Below, one piece after another: positions 18,677 to 29,100 of a stretch of 64,000 nt of DNA. Made by a program: the position numbers and the translations under genes. The stretch's first letter is position 1; each line of letters starts with the position of its first letter. Origin of the DNA: Andalucia godoyi. Its lineage: Eukaryota > Discoba > Jakobea > Jakobida > Andaluciidae. Under the pieces are notes generated by a model, which saw nothing but the letters and a program-made list of their open reading frames with translations, was not told the DNA's origin and made no database searches. Location of the stretch: contig VRVR01000009.1 in NCBI GenBank assembly GCA_009859145.1, positions 124,001 through 188,000 of the forward strand. Reading direction: 5' to 3'.

Positions 18677-19309
18677 TCAAATTAACCTACCCAGGTAGAC
18701 AGCACCTGTTCGTCGCCGCAACAGCTCGGGCCAAGAAACTACGAACAAGTCGCAGATTGGATACAGCAAAACTGCAGATAAACTGAGAGTTCTAACACGC
18801 GCAATACTCTCGACATACACGACAGATGTGTTGCGAGCGAAGACGGTGTTCAAAATGAAAGCAGCAACGCAAATTGGAACACACGTGCCCGGTCCATTAC
18901 AAATCACAATGTGGGGTGATGTATGGAAGACAATTGAAAATGACACAAAAAGAGCTCTAACAGAAGACAGGAAGGTCGAAAAAACCCCTTGATGAACCGT
19001 CCGAGCACGCGGGATTGTAATTACATGATCCTCAAAGTCTGCGCTTGGAGGCGGTTTCACCACAGCAACATCTTCTTGAGCGACGATGAAATGCCGGACA
19101 TCTTTTGCGACTCCCGCGTGTGGTGGGTGGACAGGTCGCAGACTCGAGAGCAGCTTCTTCATTTCGTGATAGTGTCCGCCAGATCCCAGAACAATCATCC
19201 AAGAGAACGGGCGACGAGCGCTGTGGCGTCGCCTGCTATCCGTTCTGAGTCTATTGATCCATGCAAAGGTACTGAACAGAAGCAGTCCAAGGACATAGTA
19301 CGATAACAT
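18677..19309 (-). CDS. ALG14: ALG14, membrane anchor of UDP-GlcNAc transferase
   Basis: ALG14 anchors the catalytic subunit ALG13 on the cytosolic face of the ER to add the second GlcNAc to dolichol-linked oligosaccharide, an early step of N-glycosylation. The 210-aa protein has an N-terminal membrane helix (residues 2-18) and the family motifs VLGSGGHYHEM (~40), IPRARTVHQ (~100), ICNGPGTCVPICV (~136), YVESIARVRTLSLSA (~163) and a terminal LF.VSWPELL...GAVYLGRL. Length matches the family (about 200-220 aa). The start is an ATG at 19309. No ALG13 gene lies in the window. Confidence 0.95.
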   Translation of the reverse strand: MLSYYVLGLLLFSTFAWINRLRTDSRRRHSARRPFSWMIVLGSGGHYHEMKKLLSSLRPVHPPHAGVAKDVRHFIVAQEDVAVVKPPPSADFEDHVITIPRARTVHQGVFSTFLSSVRALFVSFSIVFHTSPHIVICNGPGTCVPICVAAFILNTVFARNTSVVYVESIARVRTLSLSAVLLYPICDLFVVSWPELLRRRTGAVYLGRLI

Positions 19310-19578
19310 GAAAAGCTTATTGCGGGGTTACCGGTGAAGACCTCCGGTAAAAAAAAAACGTTCACGAATTGGGCTTGCTCAGCTGCTGGCTGCTCCTTTG
19401 GGAGAGGTGGTGGCTTTTGACTTTGGAAAGGAGTAGACGTTTGTCGATTCCCTACGAAGCACCAGGTGGGGAGAATCCTCGAAGGGTTTTCAGCGGGTTG
19501 CTTTTCGCTTGGCTGACGCGTCGTCAGCCTGCATGCATCTCAATATGTAAGCACGTCCTACGGTCTCTGAAAAACCCA

Positions 19579-20199
19579 ATGAAACAGTACGTTGTGTCGC
19601 TTCTGCTGCTTGTAGCTTTCATCAATCTCGCACGTTCGCAGCGTGGAGGTTCTGCAGGGATAAAGTCGGATGGGTTTACACTGTCTGTGGCTGACGATGC
19701 CTCGAGTGTGTCCTTTCACGACGTGTGTGTGATCAGTGCGACCTCTGGGAAAGTAGTTTCAGGGGAGCTGTCTGCATCTTCCTTGCGTGTTGGATTGCAT
19801 GTACGCCTCGGAAACGCCAGAAATACTGTGGGGGAGTGTGCTGTTTCCCAGCCATCGACGCTGTCTGTGTTCCTCAACCCTGAAAAGGACAATATTGCGT
19901 CCTTCAGTTTATGCATTTCTCCGAAGCCCACCAGTTCTAAAATCATCGTTCAGGTCAAGAGTTTTGATGCTGGACCTCGTTCAAATCGAGTTGGTTCGGC
20001 AACTGAAATTCTGTCCAGCGAACAACAGAGTGTGCAGGAAGGAAAGCAGAAAGAAGCTGCCGCGGAGGAGACTGGTCTGTGGCCCATGGCTAAGAAGTAT
20101 TGGTACATTTCTGTTCCCATGGTCTTGATGCTGCTTTTGAACGCTGTGGCAGGGGCAACGGGGGTCGCGGAAGGGGGTGACGCACCTAAGACCGACTGA
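19579..20199 (+). CDS. EMC10: EMC10-like ER membrane protein complex subunit
   Basis: The only ATG in this frame that fits is at 19579 (MKQYVVSLLLLVAFINLARS), which gives a clean signal peptide; upstream the frame is open but has only a TTG. The 206-aa protein has a beta-rich lumenal domain (about 25-145) with two cysteines that could pair. A charged linker and a C-terminal membrane helix (KKYWYISVPMVLMLLLNAV) follow, then a short GG-containing tail. This order (signal peptide, beta sandwich, KYW-type membrane entry, short tail) is that of EMC10, part of the insertase that places membrane proteins in the ER. Sequence similarity is modest, so the assignment rests on architecture. Divergent from ALG14. 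Confidence 0.55.
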   Translation: MKQYVVSLLLLVAFINLARSQRGGSAGIKSDGFTLSVADDASSVSFHDVCVISATSGKVVSGELSASSLRVGLHVRLGNARNTVGECAVSQPSTLSVFLNPEKDNIASFSLCISPKPTSSKIIVQVKSFDAGPRSNRVGSATEILSSEQQSVQEGKQKEAAAEETGLWPMAKKYWYISVPMVLMLLLNAVAGATGVAEGGDAPKTD

Positions 20200-20443
20200 A
20201 CATGTGTAGAAGCACTGAATGTTTATTGAGAGGTTCTTCGTGAGATCATTATGCGCAAAGAACAACCCCGTCTACTTCTTGGACGAAGATGATGATGCTA
20301 GATTGCATTGTAGCTATCGCTGGCTGTCGGCTCCCTTTCAGTAAAGAGATGATGAAGATAGCACTGACATTCGACCTCGAATTCACAAACCTGAAGTCGA
20401 CAGAAAAGTTCACGACGAAGGTCCTTGGAGCTGCAAAGTCCTT

Positions 20444-20662
20444 CTAATCCATCGACTTGCGCTTGCATCCGAAACGCGAATTTTCTAAAGAACTTGCAAT
20501 CACTGAAACTACATTAAACACTCTACGAGTTCCTCGAAAGGCAAGACCACGAAGTTTGGGATGCGTGATGTATTTGCGTTCCAGTTTACGAGTCAAACGA
20601 TACGATCTCTTAACCCCATATACCAGCGACATCGACAGAAGGGCCAGCTCGGAAAGAACCAT
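20444..20662 (-). CDS. Possible small basic protein, 72 aa
   Basis: The ATG at 20662 begins MVLSELALLSMSLVYGVKRS, a possible membrane or mitochondrial leader. It is followed by a strongly basic stretch (RLTRKLERKYITHPKLRGLA) and a second hydrophobic helix (VFNVVSVIASSLE). The frame continues upstream to a TTG without another ATG and a stop lies just beyond. The Lys/Arg-rich helical character suggests a small mitochondrial or membrane protein, but I recognise no family and chance cannot be excluded. Confidence 0.4.
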   Translation of the reverse strand: MVLSELALLSMSLVYGVKRSYRLTRKLERKYITHPKLRGLAFRGTRRVFNVVSVIASSLENSRFGCKRKSMD

Positions 20663-20825
20663 TTTGAACTGGTGCCCTTTCAATGTAACCCGACAAACAT
20701 GGACAGATCCTGGAAACTTTTTCGCTGCTTTTTGTTGTTCGACCAGGGAGCACGTGTCCAAAGAGGCATCCTCCAAAATCTCTTTGAAACCTCAAATATC
20801 AGATCCTCAAAACGAGGGGGCTCAA

Positions 20826-20899
20826 GCTTGCGTAGCTCAGCTGGCTAGAGCGCGGGATTCATAACCCCGAGGTCGGCAGTTCGAGCCTGCCCACAGGCA
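20826..20899 (+). tRNA. trnM-CAT: tRNA-Met (CAT), elongator type
   Basis: This is a 74-base cloverleaf. The D arm is GCTC/GAGC, the anticodon loop TTCATAA holds CAT at 20860-20862, the variable loop is AGGTC, and the T arm is GGCAG-TTCGAGC-CTGCC. The acceptor stem (20826-20832 with 20892-20898) has five Watson-Crick pairs, one G-T wobble and one C-A mismatch; A is the discriminator base. The T-loop TTCGAGC and anticodon loop TTCATAA fit an elongator rather than an initiator tRNA. The A box (TAGCTCAGCTGG) and B box (GTTCGAGCC) are intact. There is no intron. A run of nine T follows at 20906. Confidence 0.93.
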
Positions 20900-20905
20900 A
20901 ACAGA

Positions 20906-20914
20906 TTTTTTTTT
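20906..20914 (+). terminator. RNA polymerase III terminator of tRNA-Met
   Basis: Nine consecutive T begin seven bases after the tRNA, as expected for Pol III termination. Confidence 0.85.
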
Positions 20915-21050
20915 ATGGGTTTTATGGTTTTTTCCTAGTATGGGCAGAGCGACTCGGAGCTGCAGTGTTTTTTACTGGTTTCTTTTTTCTTTCCAACAAC
21001 GACTTGATTATATTCACAAAGCGAAAAATCATGTGCAGGGGAAGCAGAAG

Positions 21051-21350
21051 TTACTGCTTACGAACAGACTCCGGAGATGCAGCCTGTGGTCCCTTCGCAA
21101 ACAGAGTCTTCATCTTTCGAATACCCTTCGAGAAGAATCCAGTCGTCTTGTCCTTGGCTTCAGAGAGACTGTTGGTCACCTTGTCAACAGTGGATACTTC
21201 TGCTGCATTGGTTGCGGCGTCTTCCGGATAATCATGTGTTCCAAGTCCTTGGACTGCGGGTGCGCTGGGACGAGGATCGATTCCGAGAACGGGTACAACT
21301 TCAGGATATCGTTGCTGATGGGTCGGTACTGCGGAGGAGATGTCTGCCAT
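21051..21350 (-). CDS. Small hypothetical protein, 99 aa
   Basis: An ATG at 21350 opens a 99-codon frame. The N-terminal half is Pro-rich and disordered (QRYPEVVPVLGIDPRPSAPA). The C-terminal half forms an amphipathic helix (STVDKVTNSLSEAKDKTTGFF) followed by a basic terminus (KGIRKMKTLFAKG). No family recognised. It is divergent from the LEA-like gene at 21704; the EAKDKT-type helix resembles that neighbour's repeats, which may hint at a relationship. Confidence 0.5.
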   Translation of the reverse strand: MADISSAVPTHQQRYPEVVPVLGIDPRPSAPAVQGLGTHDYPEDAATNAAEVSTVDKVTNSLSEAKDKTTGFFSKGIRKMKTLFAKGPQAASPESVRKQ

Positions 21351-21703
21351 TTTGTCTTGGAGTTTTTGGTTCTACGAGGTGGGAGAGAATGTTTGAGAGC
21401 TCATTGTGTGGCCAACGCTTAAATGGGAGTCAGGACTTTCGGTGACATAAGATCCGGGTTTCTTGCGCTTCCAGTTGAATAGCAAGCGACATGAAACTGA
21501 ACAAGGACCACTGTTTAACTTCAAGTGCACACGTCAAGGCCCTTCTACTGCCGCAGCTTGTATATTCGAGCATAGAGAATTTAACGAAGACGAAAAAACA
21601 ACAAGACTTGCCAAACAGTTGTCAGACCAGAGAGTTTTTCTGCGGCATCCTTGCGTTTTTCCCTTTCTACAAAGTTTAATCGTTTGAATACCTTCAATTC
21701 GCC
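21351..21703. other. Divergent spacer between two small helix-rich protein genes
   Basis: About 350 bases with no supported gene. Overlapping short open frames exist on the plus strand but have no conserved features. The promoters of both flanking genes probably lie here. Confidence 0.4.
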
Positions 21704-22714
21704 ATGCCAACCTCAGTTTCTGCGTCACAGAAGTTTATACAAGGTCGAGATGGTGGCCGAGCAGCTGTCCAGAACTCCCGCGGTGTGGGTTCTGTTTTGA
21801 AATCCCTGTCAACTGTTTGGGGATTTTATGTCCTGTCAGTCGTGGTCGTTCTGGGAGGTGTCGCACTTGCACTCTCTGGTTCGAGTCCCATGCACATGAA
21901 TCGGCCGAGCCCAGATCCTGTCGCAAGAGCGGGAGACTCCATTGATCCACTTATTGACTCAGCTTTCCAGGCAACAGGCGAGAGGATTGATCAACTTAAG
22001 GACAAAGCTGCCACGGTGGTGGAGGATGTCCGGGCTCAAGTTGGAGAATCAATCGGGCGCGTTCGTCAGGGAACCGCGAGACAAGTTGCGGACGCAGGTG
22101 AACGACTAGAGCTGCTGAAAGAAAAAGCCTTCGAGAAGGTCGATGACGCTCGGAATCGCGCTCAACAATCGAATGGTCAATTTCGTGACCACTCTGGGCC
22201 CAATCTCAACGTAGATGGTGAGATTGATCGCGACTCTGTGCTGTTTGACAAGAGCCGCAACGACATCCTTCGTGGTTCGCAAGAAGTATTGCACGGAACT
22301 GAAGATATCGCACACGGTGTTGCAGAAGGCGTCGATGCCGCTCGAATCCGAGCTGCGACGGCTGCTCGAGATGTCCAGGCAGGCCTGTTTGAGAAGGCTC
22401 AGAAGGTCAAGGAGTCCTTGAAGGACAATGCACAAGAAATCAACGCTGCTGTTCGTGAGAGAGTTGATCATGTCAAAACTGTGATCAAAGACAACTTCGA
22501 TGGAGTTTCTGCTTCGGTCCACAATGCTGCCCATTCTGCCAAGGAAACGGTGAATCAGGCTTTCAAGAAAGGGGAAGCAGCCGTCCACAATTCTCAAAAC
22601 AGGATTGAAGAAGTCGTGACAAGAGGAGAGAATTTTGTTGCCGGTCAAGTTGATGATGCTGCAAACAAAGCTCATCGAGCAGCCGAAGAGCTCCGAAGAC
22701 AGGCTGAGTACTGA
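21704..22714 (+). CDS. Membrane-anchored LEA-like/apolipoprotein-like helical protein, 336 aa
   Basis: The start is the ATG at 21704. A single transmembrane helix (about residues 40-62, VWGFYVLSVVVVLGGVALAL) is followed by about 260 residues of amphipathic 11-residue-like repeats rich in Ala, Glu, Lys, Asp and Gln (ERIDQLKDKAATVVEDVRAQ, ARDVQAGLFEKAQKVKESLK, AKETVNQAFKKGEAAVHNSQ). The composition and periodicity are those of group-3 LEA proteins and of apolipoprotein-like lipid-binding helices. Such proteins protect membranes during drying or bind lipid surfaces. The N-terminal anchor would place the helical domain on one membrane face. Function is inferred from composition only. Confidence 0.75.
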   Translation: MPTSVSASQKFIQGRDGGRAAVQNSRGVGSVLKSLSTVWGFYVLSVVVVLGGVALALSGSSPMHMNRPSPDPVARAGDSIDPLIDSAFQATGERIDQLKDKAATVVEDVRAQVGESIGRVRQGTARQVADAGERLELLKEKAFEKVDDARNRAQQSNGQFRDHSGPNLNVDGEIDRDSVLFDKSRNDILRGSQEVLHGTEDIAHGVAEGVDAARIRAATAARDVQAGLFEKAQKVKESLKDNAQEINAAVRERVDHVKTVIKDNFDGVSASVHNAAHSAKETVNQAFKKGEAAVHNSQNRIEEVVTRGENFVAGQVDDAANKAHRAAEELRRQAEY

Positions 22715-23637
22715 GTAACCCCCACTGGAATCTTCAATATCGCTGATGACATCCCGGGCCCGTTGATTACGGGGAAAGGCGGAAATAAACATAAACAAAT
22801 GAGCACACACAGATCAGCAAATATCGTGAAGCGCGGGTGCCAAGGCGGCAAACACGGATCGCTGTTTACCTGTACACTAAAGAGAGTTCGTTTCCGATGA
22901 AAGTTGCACGTTTGCGAAAAGTGCGGCCAATTAGCGGCTACATGCATGCCAGAGGATAGAGGACCGAGATCGCAAACAGTCTTCGTTTCGGAAGGAGAGC
23001 CTATTAAAAACCCGTTTCCTATAGCAGCTCGACAAAGAACGAGGCCAACTCGCGGCTTATAGACTGCAGAATGTGCATTCCAACAGATCCGCATTTCGCA
23101 GGTGGAGAGCGAACCGGTGGACAGGATATCGGATGCATTGAAATTGAACAGTTGTTTTGGAAGGGGACCACTCGGAAACGCGGCAACCACCTCACGCCAA
23201 TGTTCAGAAGTAATCACTGCGGGAGTTTGTGGATATTTTGGGAGAAGCCAAAGTTCCTGTTCTGAAATTCGGTGGCAGAACCGCATGCAATCTGACGGTG
23301 TTTAGACGTTTCGATGAATAGGAATTTTAGAATCAATTCTTGTCGAAGTCCAAGGAAACACTATGCCAAAACAAGCTGAAAATCCAACCAACGTCAGTTC
23401 GCAACTAAATTTCAACTTTTCCATCAGATGTTGGCGTTTACAATGGAGATGAAGCATTCCTGACTCCGTCGAAACATTCAATTGTTCAAGCAAAACGTGA
23501 TTAGGCTGTCGACAGAAGGCGGAGGGACAAATAATCAACGTCTCGCCCGAAAAACAATCAACCGCAAGACGGACTAGACAAAGGAGCGCTAACGATACAC
23601 AGATGAATTTGTGAGATCGCCTGCACACCGGTATCAA
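22672..23637 (-). pseudogene. Broken or spliced ORF of unknown nature (one in-frame stop)
   Basis: On the minus strand one frame stays open for 966 bases except for a TAA at 23304-23302. No ATG exists near its 5' end (the first codon is TTG). The upstream part starts with a hydrophobic, signal-peptide-like stretch (FICVSLALLCLVRL) and both parts contain several cysteines. The last ~40 bases overlap the 3' end of the LEA-like gene. It could be a decayed secreted-protein gene, a gene with an intron covering the stop (TTTCAG occurs at 23264-23259), or chance. I cannot identify a family. Confidence 0.3.
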
Positions 23638-23639
23638 AG

Positions 23640-25048
23640 GCTTTGCAGGATTCAGGCCTGATCTAAGACAACATTATGCATCCTCCGACCCCGCCAACGG
23701 CGGGACGGTAAAACATTCAGATTTGCAGCCAAAGCAACCAGAGAATTGCACATGCCACAACAAGCATGTCAAGATTTGCTATGTATTCTGATCAGGCAAC
23801 GTCGTAACAACACCAAAAAATTAAAAGCCGGACTGAATCATTTTGTGGCCACACAAAGGAGTTGGCATTTTCAAAACAAAAATTAGATGTCTTTAGAAAA
23901 GCTGGAGTGCGTTTTATGAGCAAGTCAATAGTCTGAGAAAAGTCGTCTACGTTTAATGTGCGCCGCGATTATCAGCATTCTGTGACTTTGCCATGAAGCT
24001 TCTATCAGTAACTCGTGTGAACAACATACTTCGTAGACAACGAATCCAGGTTCACTGATTCTCTTTCTTGGTTTCTTTGATTTTTTTGTTTTTGAAACAT
24101 TGTTTTTCTAAGTTGTGATCGTCTTTGAATACAGAGTGGTACGATTTTGACTCGGTTTTGTCGGATGTCGCTACTCTCTACTGGCAGAAGCTGCTTCCTG
24201 TCCATATTTATTGGATGCTCCTGTTCAGAAAATGGGCGTGCCGCACCTGCTGGTAGCCAACCCCGGTTTCTCCACATTGTTCAGTGCATCAAGTTTCTTC
24301 ACGTATGGAAGCGGCTTCTATCATCATTTGACTTTGTTATTCTGCGTCCGCATGCAAGTATCTCGCACTGGAATGTTGTTTCGTGATGTCGGCATTGTGC
24401 TTGTCGAGCCCGCCTCCATTTCACCCCCCAGCGTAAACGTCCCTCGCGTTTTTAGCACCCATTGTGTTCTTTGCTGTTGTGTTCATGTTTTTTTGTGTGA
24501 GACGACTGTGTCTTGCTTGTGTTCCGTTGTTATCGACACCTCTGCGCATAAATGCTTCCTGTAGGTGTTTTATTCTTCCGCAGTTTGACAGTGCCCTTAC
24601 GGGTGAGCGTTTCACATACCGATTTCAGCGGCGTCCGTGTTTTCGAGAATTTTGCAGTTTCGTGCGGATGCATTATCGGATGGTGCATTTGCCTGACTGC
24701 TGCGGCTCGTTTCATTCAGTTTCTTGACGATATTTTGATTCACTGGCACTTGTTTGTTCGCTGTTCCGGAAATTTCTTGTCTCTCAGCTGTCGACGAGTC
24801 TTTGGGTTTGGTGAAATGGATGTTATCCATTTATTCTGGATACGGAGTGTGGTATCACGAACTTGGAACCTGACGATGGTCTTGCAAACGGGACGAAATG
24901 CTGCCAAGATCATGACGCCGCGCTCGCAGTTGTTTGACTATGATCGATTTCTTTTTTTAATTTTTTAACTATTATTATTTTTTGATTCCAGTTTGTTCTT
25001 CCTGACGGAGAATCGCAGCGCAGTGTATTTCACACTTGATTCCACAAG
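23640..25048. other. Sparse region with no defined gene
   Basis: This is the emptiest stretch of the window. 23640-24050 shows nothing except a GC hairpin (CCGCC-AAC-GGCGG at 23693-23705). From 24060 to 24970 the plus strand is T-rich with overlapping short open frames. TTCTAAG followed by ATACAG (about 24107-24135) looks like an intron end, and the downstream codons (WYDFDSVLSDVATLYWQ) read like protein for about 38 residues before a stop. This may be a multi-intron or decayed gene; I cannot build a model. Confidence 0.35.
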
Positions 25049-25771
25049 TTATCTGTCGTCGTACGGAAGATTCACAAACGGAGGAGGACAGAAAGCAAAG
25101 TAACACAACAGAAAGCTGAACGACACAAAGATTCGAACCCAAAAACGTCGTGAAACCCAGTTCACTAACCTCAACGCATTGCCGCATCTCGCATCACCGA
25201 GCTTTCGATCACTGACGGCGAGGTCATTGAACAAACCGACCACTGCGTTTATTTCGTTGGCCGTGTTCGATGAAAAAATGTTTCTGCGAACTTCAGGAGA
25301 GAGGTTTCTTAATGACAGCGTTCGAGACCGGCGACAACGAATTAACTTGATCGTTCCTGCAAGCAGCAGAGCAAAGAGCAGAAGTATCGCACCTTGAAAT
25401 GAATTCACGAAAGCGGAAACAGTCTCGGAAAATAACTCCGAGAGCAAAGTAGCCAATAGCCATAACAAGGAAAACACTGCAGCAAAGCGCATCACACGGC
25501 CATTACAGCATGACGGCGAGGATCTCGATTTGCGCGATCGTTGCAATGAAAATCCATTTGGGCTGAGGAAAGTCTTTTCGGACAAAAAAGCAACGTCGAG
25601 GTCGCGCAAAATCTTTGACACTTTCTCTTGGCAACCAACACACAACACAGCATTTCTTTCCGCCTTTTCTCTCCCAAACGAGTCGTTTGGTCCCAGTATT
25701 GCGATTTCCCGAGCCCACGTTTCTTGACGCCGCAGGCACGTCTGACAAAGTAGTAAGGAGCCTTGGAACAT
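25049..25771 (-). CDS. Membrane protein with Ima1/Samp1-like zinc motif
   Basis: The first ATG is at 25771 (MFQGSLLLCQTCLRRQ), giving 240 aa; the frame begins upstream at a TTG just after a TAA. Two CxxC pairs (LLLCQTCLRRQ and AVLCVGCQEKV) are separated by about 35 residues with a FGREKAERNA segment. This spacing and wording (C..C...Q ... LC..C...V) resembles the second half of the Ima1 N-terminal zinc domain found in inner nuclear membrane proteins (Ima1, Samp1/TMEM201, NET5). Two transmembrane helices (FAAVFSLLWLLATLL and AILLLFALLLAGTIKL) and a third near the C-terminus (FVSFSFLLCYFAF) follow. The first half of an Ima1 domain is not seen and may lie in an upstream exon, since ATATTGCAG precedes the ATG. 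Confidence 0.5.
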   Translation of the reverse strand: MFQGSLLLCQTCLRRQETWAREIAILGPNDSFGREKAERNAVLCVGCQEKVSKILRDLDVAFLSEKTFLSPNGFSLQRSRKSRSSPSCCNGRVMRFAAVFSLLWLLATLLSELFSETVSAFVNSFQGAILLLFALLLAGTIKLIRCRRSRTLSLRNLSPEVRRNIFSSNTANEINAVVGLFNDLAVSDRKLGDARCGNALRLVNWVSRRFWVRIFVSFSFLLCYFAFCPPPFVNLPYDDR

Positions 25772-26115
25772 CACCTGCAATATTTCAAATGGAAAACTCA
25801 AACATTATCATTCGAGAGATCCGCTAGTGCACAATAGTCCCTTTGCGATGCAGAAACAACGTCCACGCTTCTGATGCGGGAATTCCGCTCATGAAATCAA
25901 CATGCATTACCAGCCACCAAAAGTGGATGAGGAGGGAAAAATATGAGCGGACCGATCGCAAGCTGTCGACGGCCCTAGCAAGACCGCAAACCAGAAAACA
26001 AAAAGTTCTGCGGCCCACATTTCTCTTCTCCTTCTGTGTTTTTCTTTCCTTGGGAGTTCATGTAGTATTGCTTTTTTATCTCTCCTATTCCACACACATC
26101 TTGGACCTTGCAAAT

Positions 26116-29100
26116 ATGTCCATCCTCTTGGATTTTGAATCGACTTCAACACCTGTTCGACAAACACCCTTCCGAGGTGACGACAGGAGTGATGACGAGG
26201 ACGATTACTACGTATGTGTGCAGGGGTTTTCTTCTTTTTCTTCGTTCACCCTCTCTGTCTCTTTTTCTGTCGTGGTTTGTATTTAGACATTTCTCTAACC
26301 GCTTGTTCTTTCAGGATTCTGGAAACTCTTTCAACCGCACACCTCATTCAGGCGCAATTGCGTCCTCAGAACGTGACACAGAAGGCGAGAATGATGTTTT
26401 GCAGTTTCAAGTAATTCCTTTTGATTTTGACGAGGACATCCAGCAATACGACGGGATTCGATCCATGGCGATTGGAAATGAAATTCTGGTGATCGGCACG
26501 AACAAGTGCCGCATTTTTTACTATGACTTGGAATCGTCTAGTCCCTCTTTTTACGACATCCCCAGAAAAGGGACTGAAAGTGTGCATCGTGTTTTTGTCG
26601 ATCCAACTGGCCACCATGTTCTTGTTTCTCTCAATAACGGAGATGCATATTATATTCATCCCAGCGCTTCCAAGCCGCGTAAAATGGATAAGCTGAAGGA
26701 TCGGATGCTGTTCGAGTCCGTTGCGTTCGATCGTCGGAATACTGACCCGACTTCATCTGGTGCTGTGTTAATCGGAGGAGACAATGGCTGCCTTTATGAG
26801 GCAAGGTTCGACTCTAAAGAGGGAGTGAAGTCTTTCCGAATGGTGTATGATTTAAAAGAAAAATCTGGAGGTGAGCAGCGACCGATTACGGGTTGCGCTT
26901 TCGAGGTTTTCGGCGGCACGCAGGGTTCCATTAAGCAGATGTTCATTCTCGTCTCTACACAGTCTCGATTATATGAATTTGTTGGAGGCCCGTCCTTTGA
27001 TGAAGTGTTTCAACTTTATCAAGGTGCTCCCTCGTTTGTTGAACTTCCGGGCACACCAACCACGGGGGATCTGTGTCTTTTTACTCGCCTGTCTGCCTCT
27101 CGAACTGGCGTTAGCAACCTTCCGCAATCTTTCGCCTGGAGGACGGGGGCTGGAGTTTTCCATGGTCAGTTGTTTTTTTCAACGCAGCTTAAGAAGGATT
27201 CGATTACCTCTGACTGCGGCTTGTATCCGTATGACCCCTCCTCAGCGAATCAGATTCCGGTATCGATTGAGATTACGGAATTTCATATTTTTGTTTTGTA
27301 TGAGAATCTGTTGCAAGTCTTTGTTAATCCTCCCGGAAAAGATCCCTCGCGAATGTCTCTCGATGTGGAAGCATTGAGGTCGAGATTGGTTTTCGAGCAC
27401 CGATTTGAGAAGCCAAGAGAAATCGGAGTTCCAATTGGCCTGCTTCGGGATCCGTCAACCAATAACTTGTGGCTGTTCACGGAAAAATCAATTTTTGAAG
27501 TTTCTATTCGAGATGAAGCGAGAAATGTGTGGAAAGTCTACCTGTTGCGAGCTACAGACTCTCGAAATCCCGCTCCAGAGAATTTCGAAATGGCTCTGAA
27601 GTATTGCGCTGATGATCCGGAGAAACGTGACATCGTGAATATTGCTCGTGCGGATCATTATTTTGACCATCTCAAGTCTTACGACCAGGCGGCAGCAATT
27701 TACGCGTCCACTGGTCTTCCGTTTGAAGAAGTGGCCCTCAAGTTTGTTGATGTTGGTCAAAAATCTGCTCTCAAGACGTTTCTGTTCAAGAAACTTGATT
27801 CTTTGCATCCAGAGCAACAGTTGACCCAACTTGCGTGCTTGTCTACGTGGCTTGTTGAAATATTTTTGGATGAAATGAATCAACTGCGAGAAAACAACAC
27901 GGATGGAGGGAAGTCCTTCCAGAGTTGCGTGCAAGACTTTGAAAAGTTTCTTGAGGACTATCGCCGTTTCTTGAACAAGTCTACTACGTTCAACCTGATC
28001 ATGTCGCATGGATTTCTAGATCAGCTCATCTTTTTCGCCACAATCATCGGAGATTTCGACAAGGTTGTTAGTCATTATCTTTCGTATGGGGCATATGCAA
28101 AAGCTTTGAAAGTTCTTTCCACGCAATGCTTGTCACCGGATTTAGAACACTTGTTTTATAAGTTCGGACCGACTGTTATCCAGAAGCATCCGAAGCAGCT
28201 GGTTGATATTTTCATTCGAGCGGGATTTCTCAAACCTGCGAAAGTTATTCCAGTGCTGCTGCGGTATGATGCTTTCTCGATGAATGAAGACGGTGATTAC
28301 GAGAATCATGCGATTCGATATCTGGAACATGTGGTGACCAAGATGAAGAACAAGGATACTGCTGTGCATAATTACTTGTGTTCTTTGTATGTGAAGTCGG
28401 GAGATGACAACAAACTGATATCTTTTGTGAATCCGCGATCGGGAGAGCGCTATTTTGATACCAAGTATGTGCTTCGCTTATGCATTGAAGAGAAGAAGCT
28501 GATTCCGACGGTCCATTTGTATTTGGCTATGGGTCACTTTGATGAGGCTGTTGAAACTGCACTCAAGGCGAATGACGTCGAGTTTGCAAAAGTTTGTGCC
28601 AACTCAGCGGAAGACGATGAGACTTTGCGACGGAAGTTGTGGATGCGGATTGCTTGTTATGTTGTGGAAGAAAAACAGAACATCAAACAAGCGATGGAAT
28701 TGATTCACGAATGCCGAATTTTGAGAATTGAGGATGTGCTTCCGTTTTTCCCCGATTTCGCACTCATTGATGACTTCAAAGAAGAAATCTGCAAGTCTCT
28801 TGAAGAGTACAATGCAGAAATTGCGTCTTTGAAGGAAGAAATGAACGACAGCATGCATCTTGCTGAGCAAATCCGGGCAGATATTCGAGAACTACGCAAC
28901 AGACACGGGTATGTGTCCCTGCAGCAAAAATGTGGATTTTCCCATCAACCTCTTAATGGAAGGCCGTTTTACCTCTTCCCTTGCGGGCATGCCTTTCTGG
29001 AGGAGGTTCTTGTTCGGGAAGTTGCTCTACGGTTGACAAAGACTCAAAGAGCGAAAGTACAGGTTTTGCTTGACGCTCTCTCGAGACTTGACAGTGCACC

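Noticed and set aside
25120-25190. GGGTTCGAATC on the minus strand, like a tRNA T arm
   Set aside because: It lies inside a coding frame and no anticodon or acceptor stem can be folded around it.
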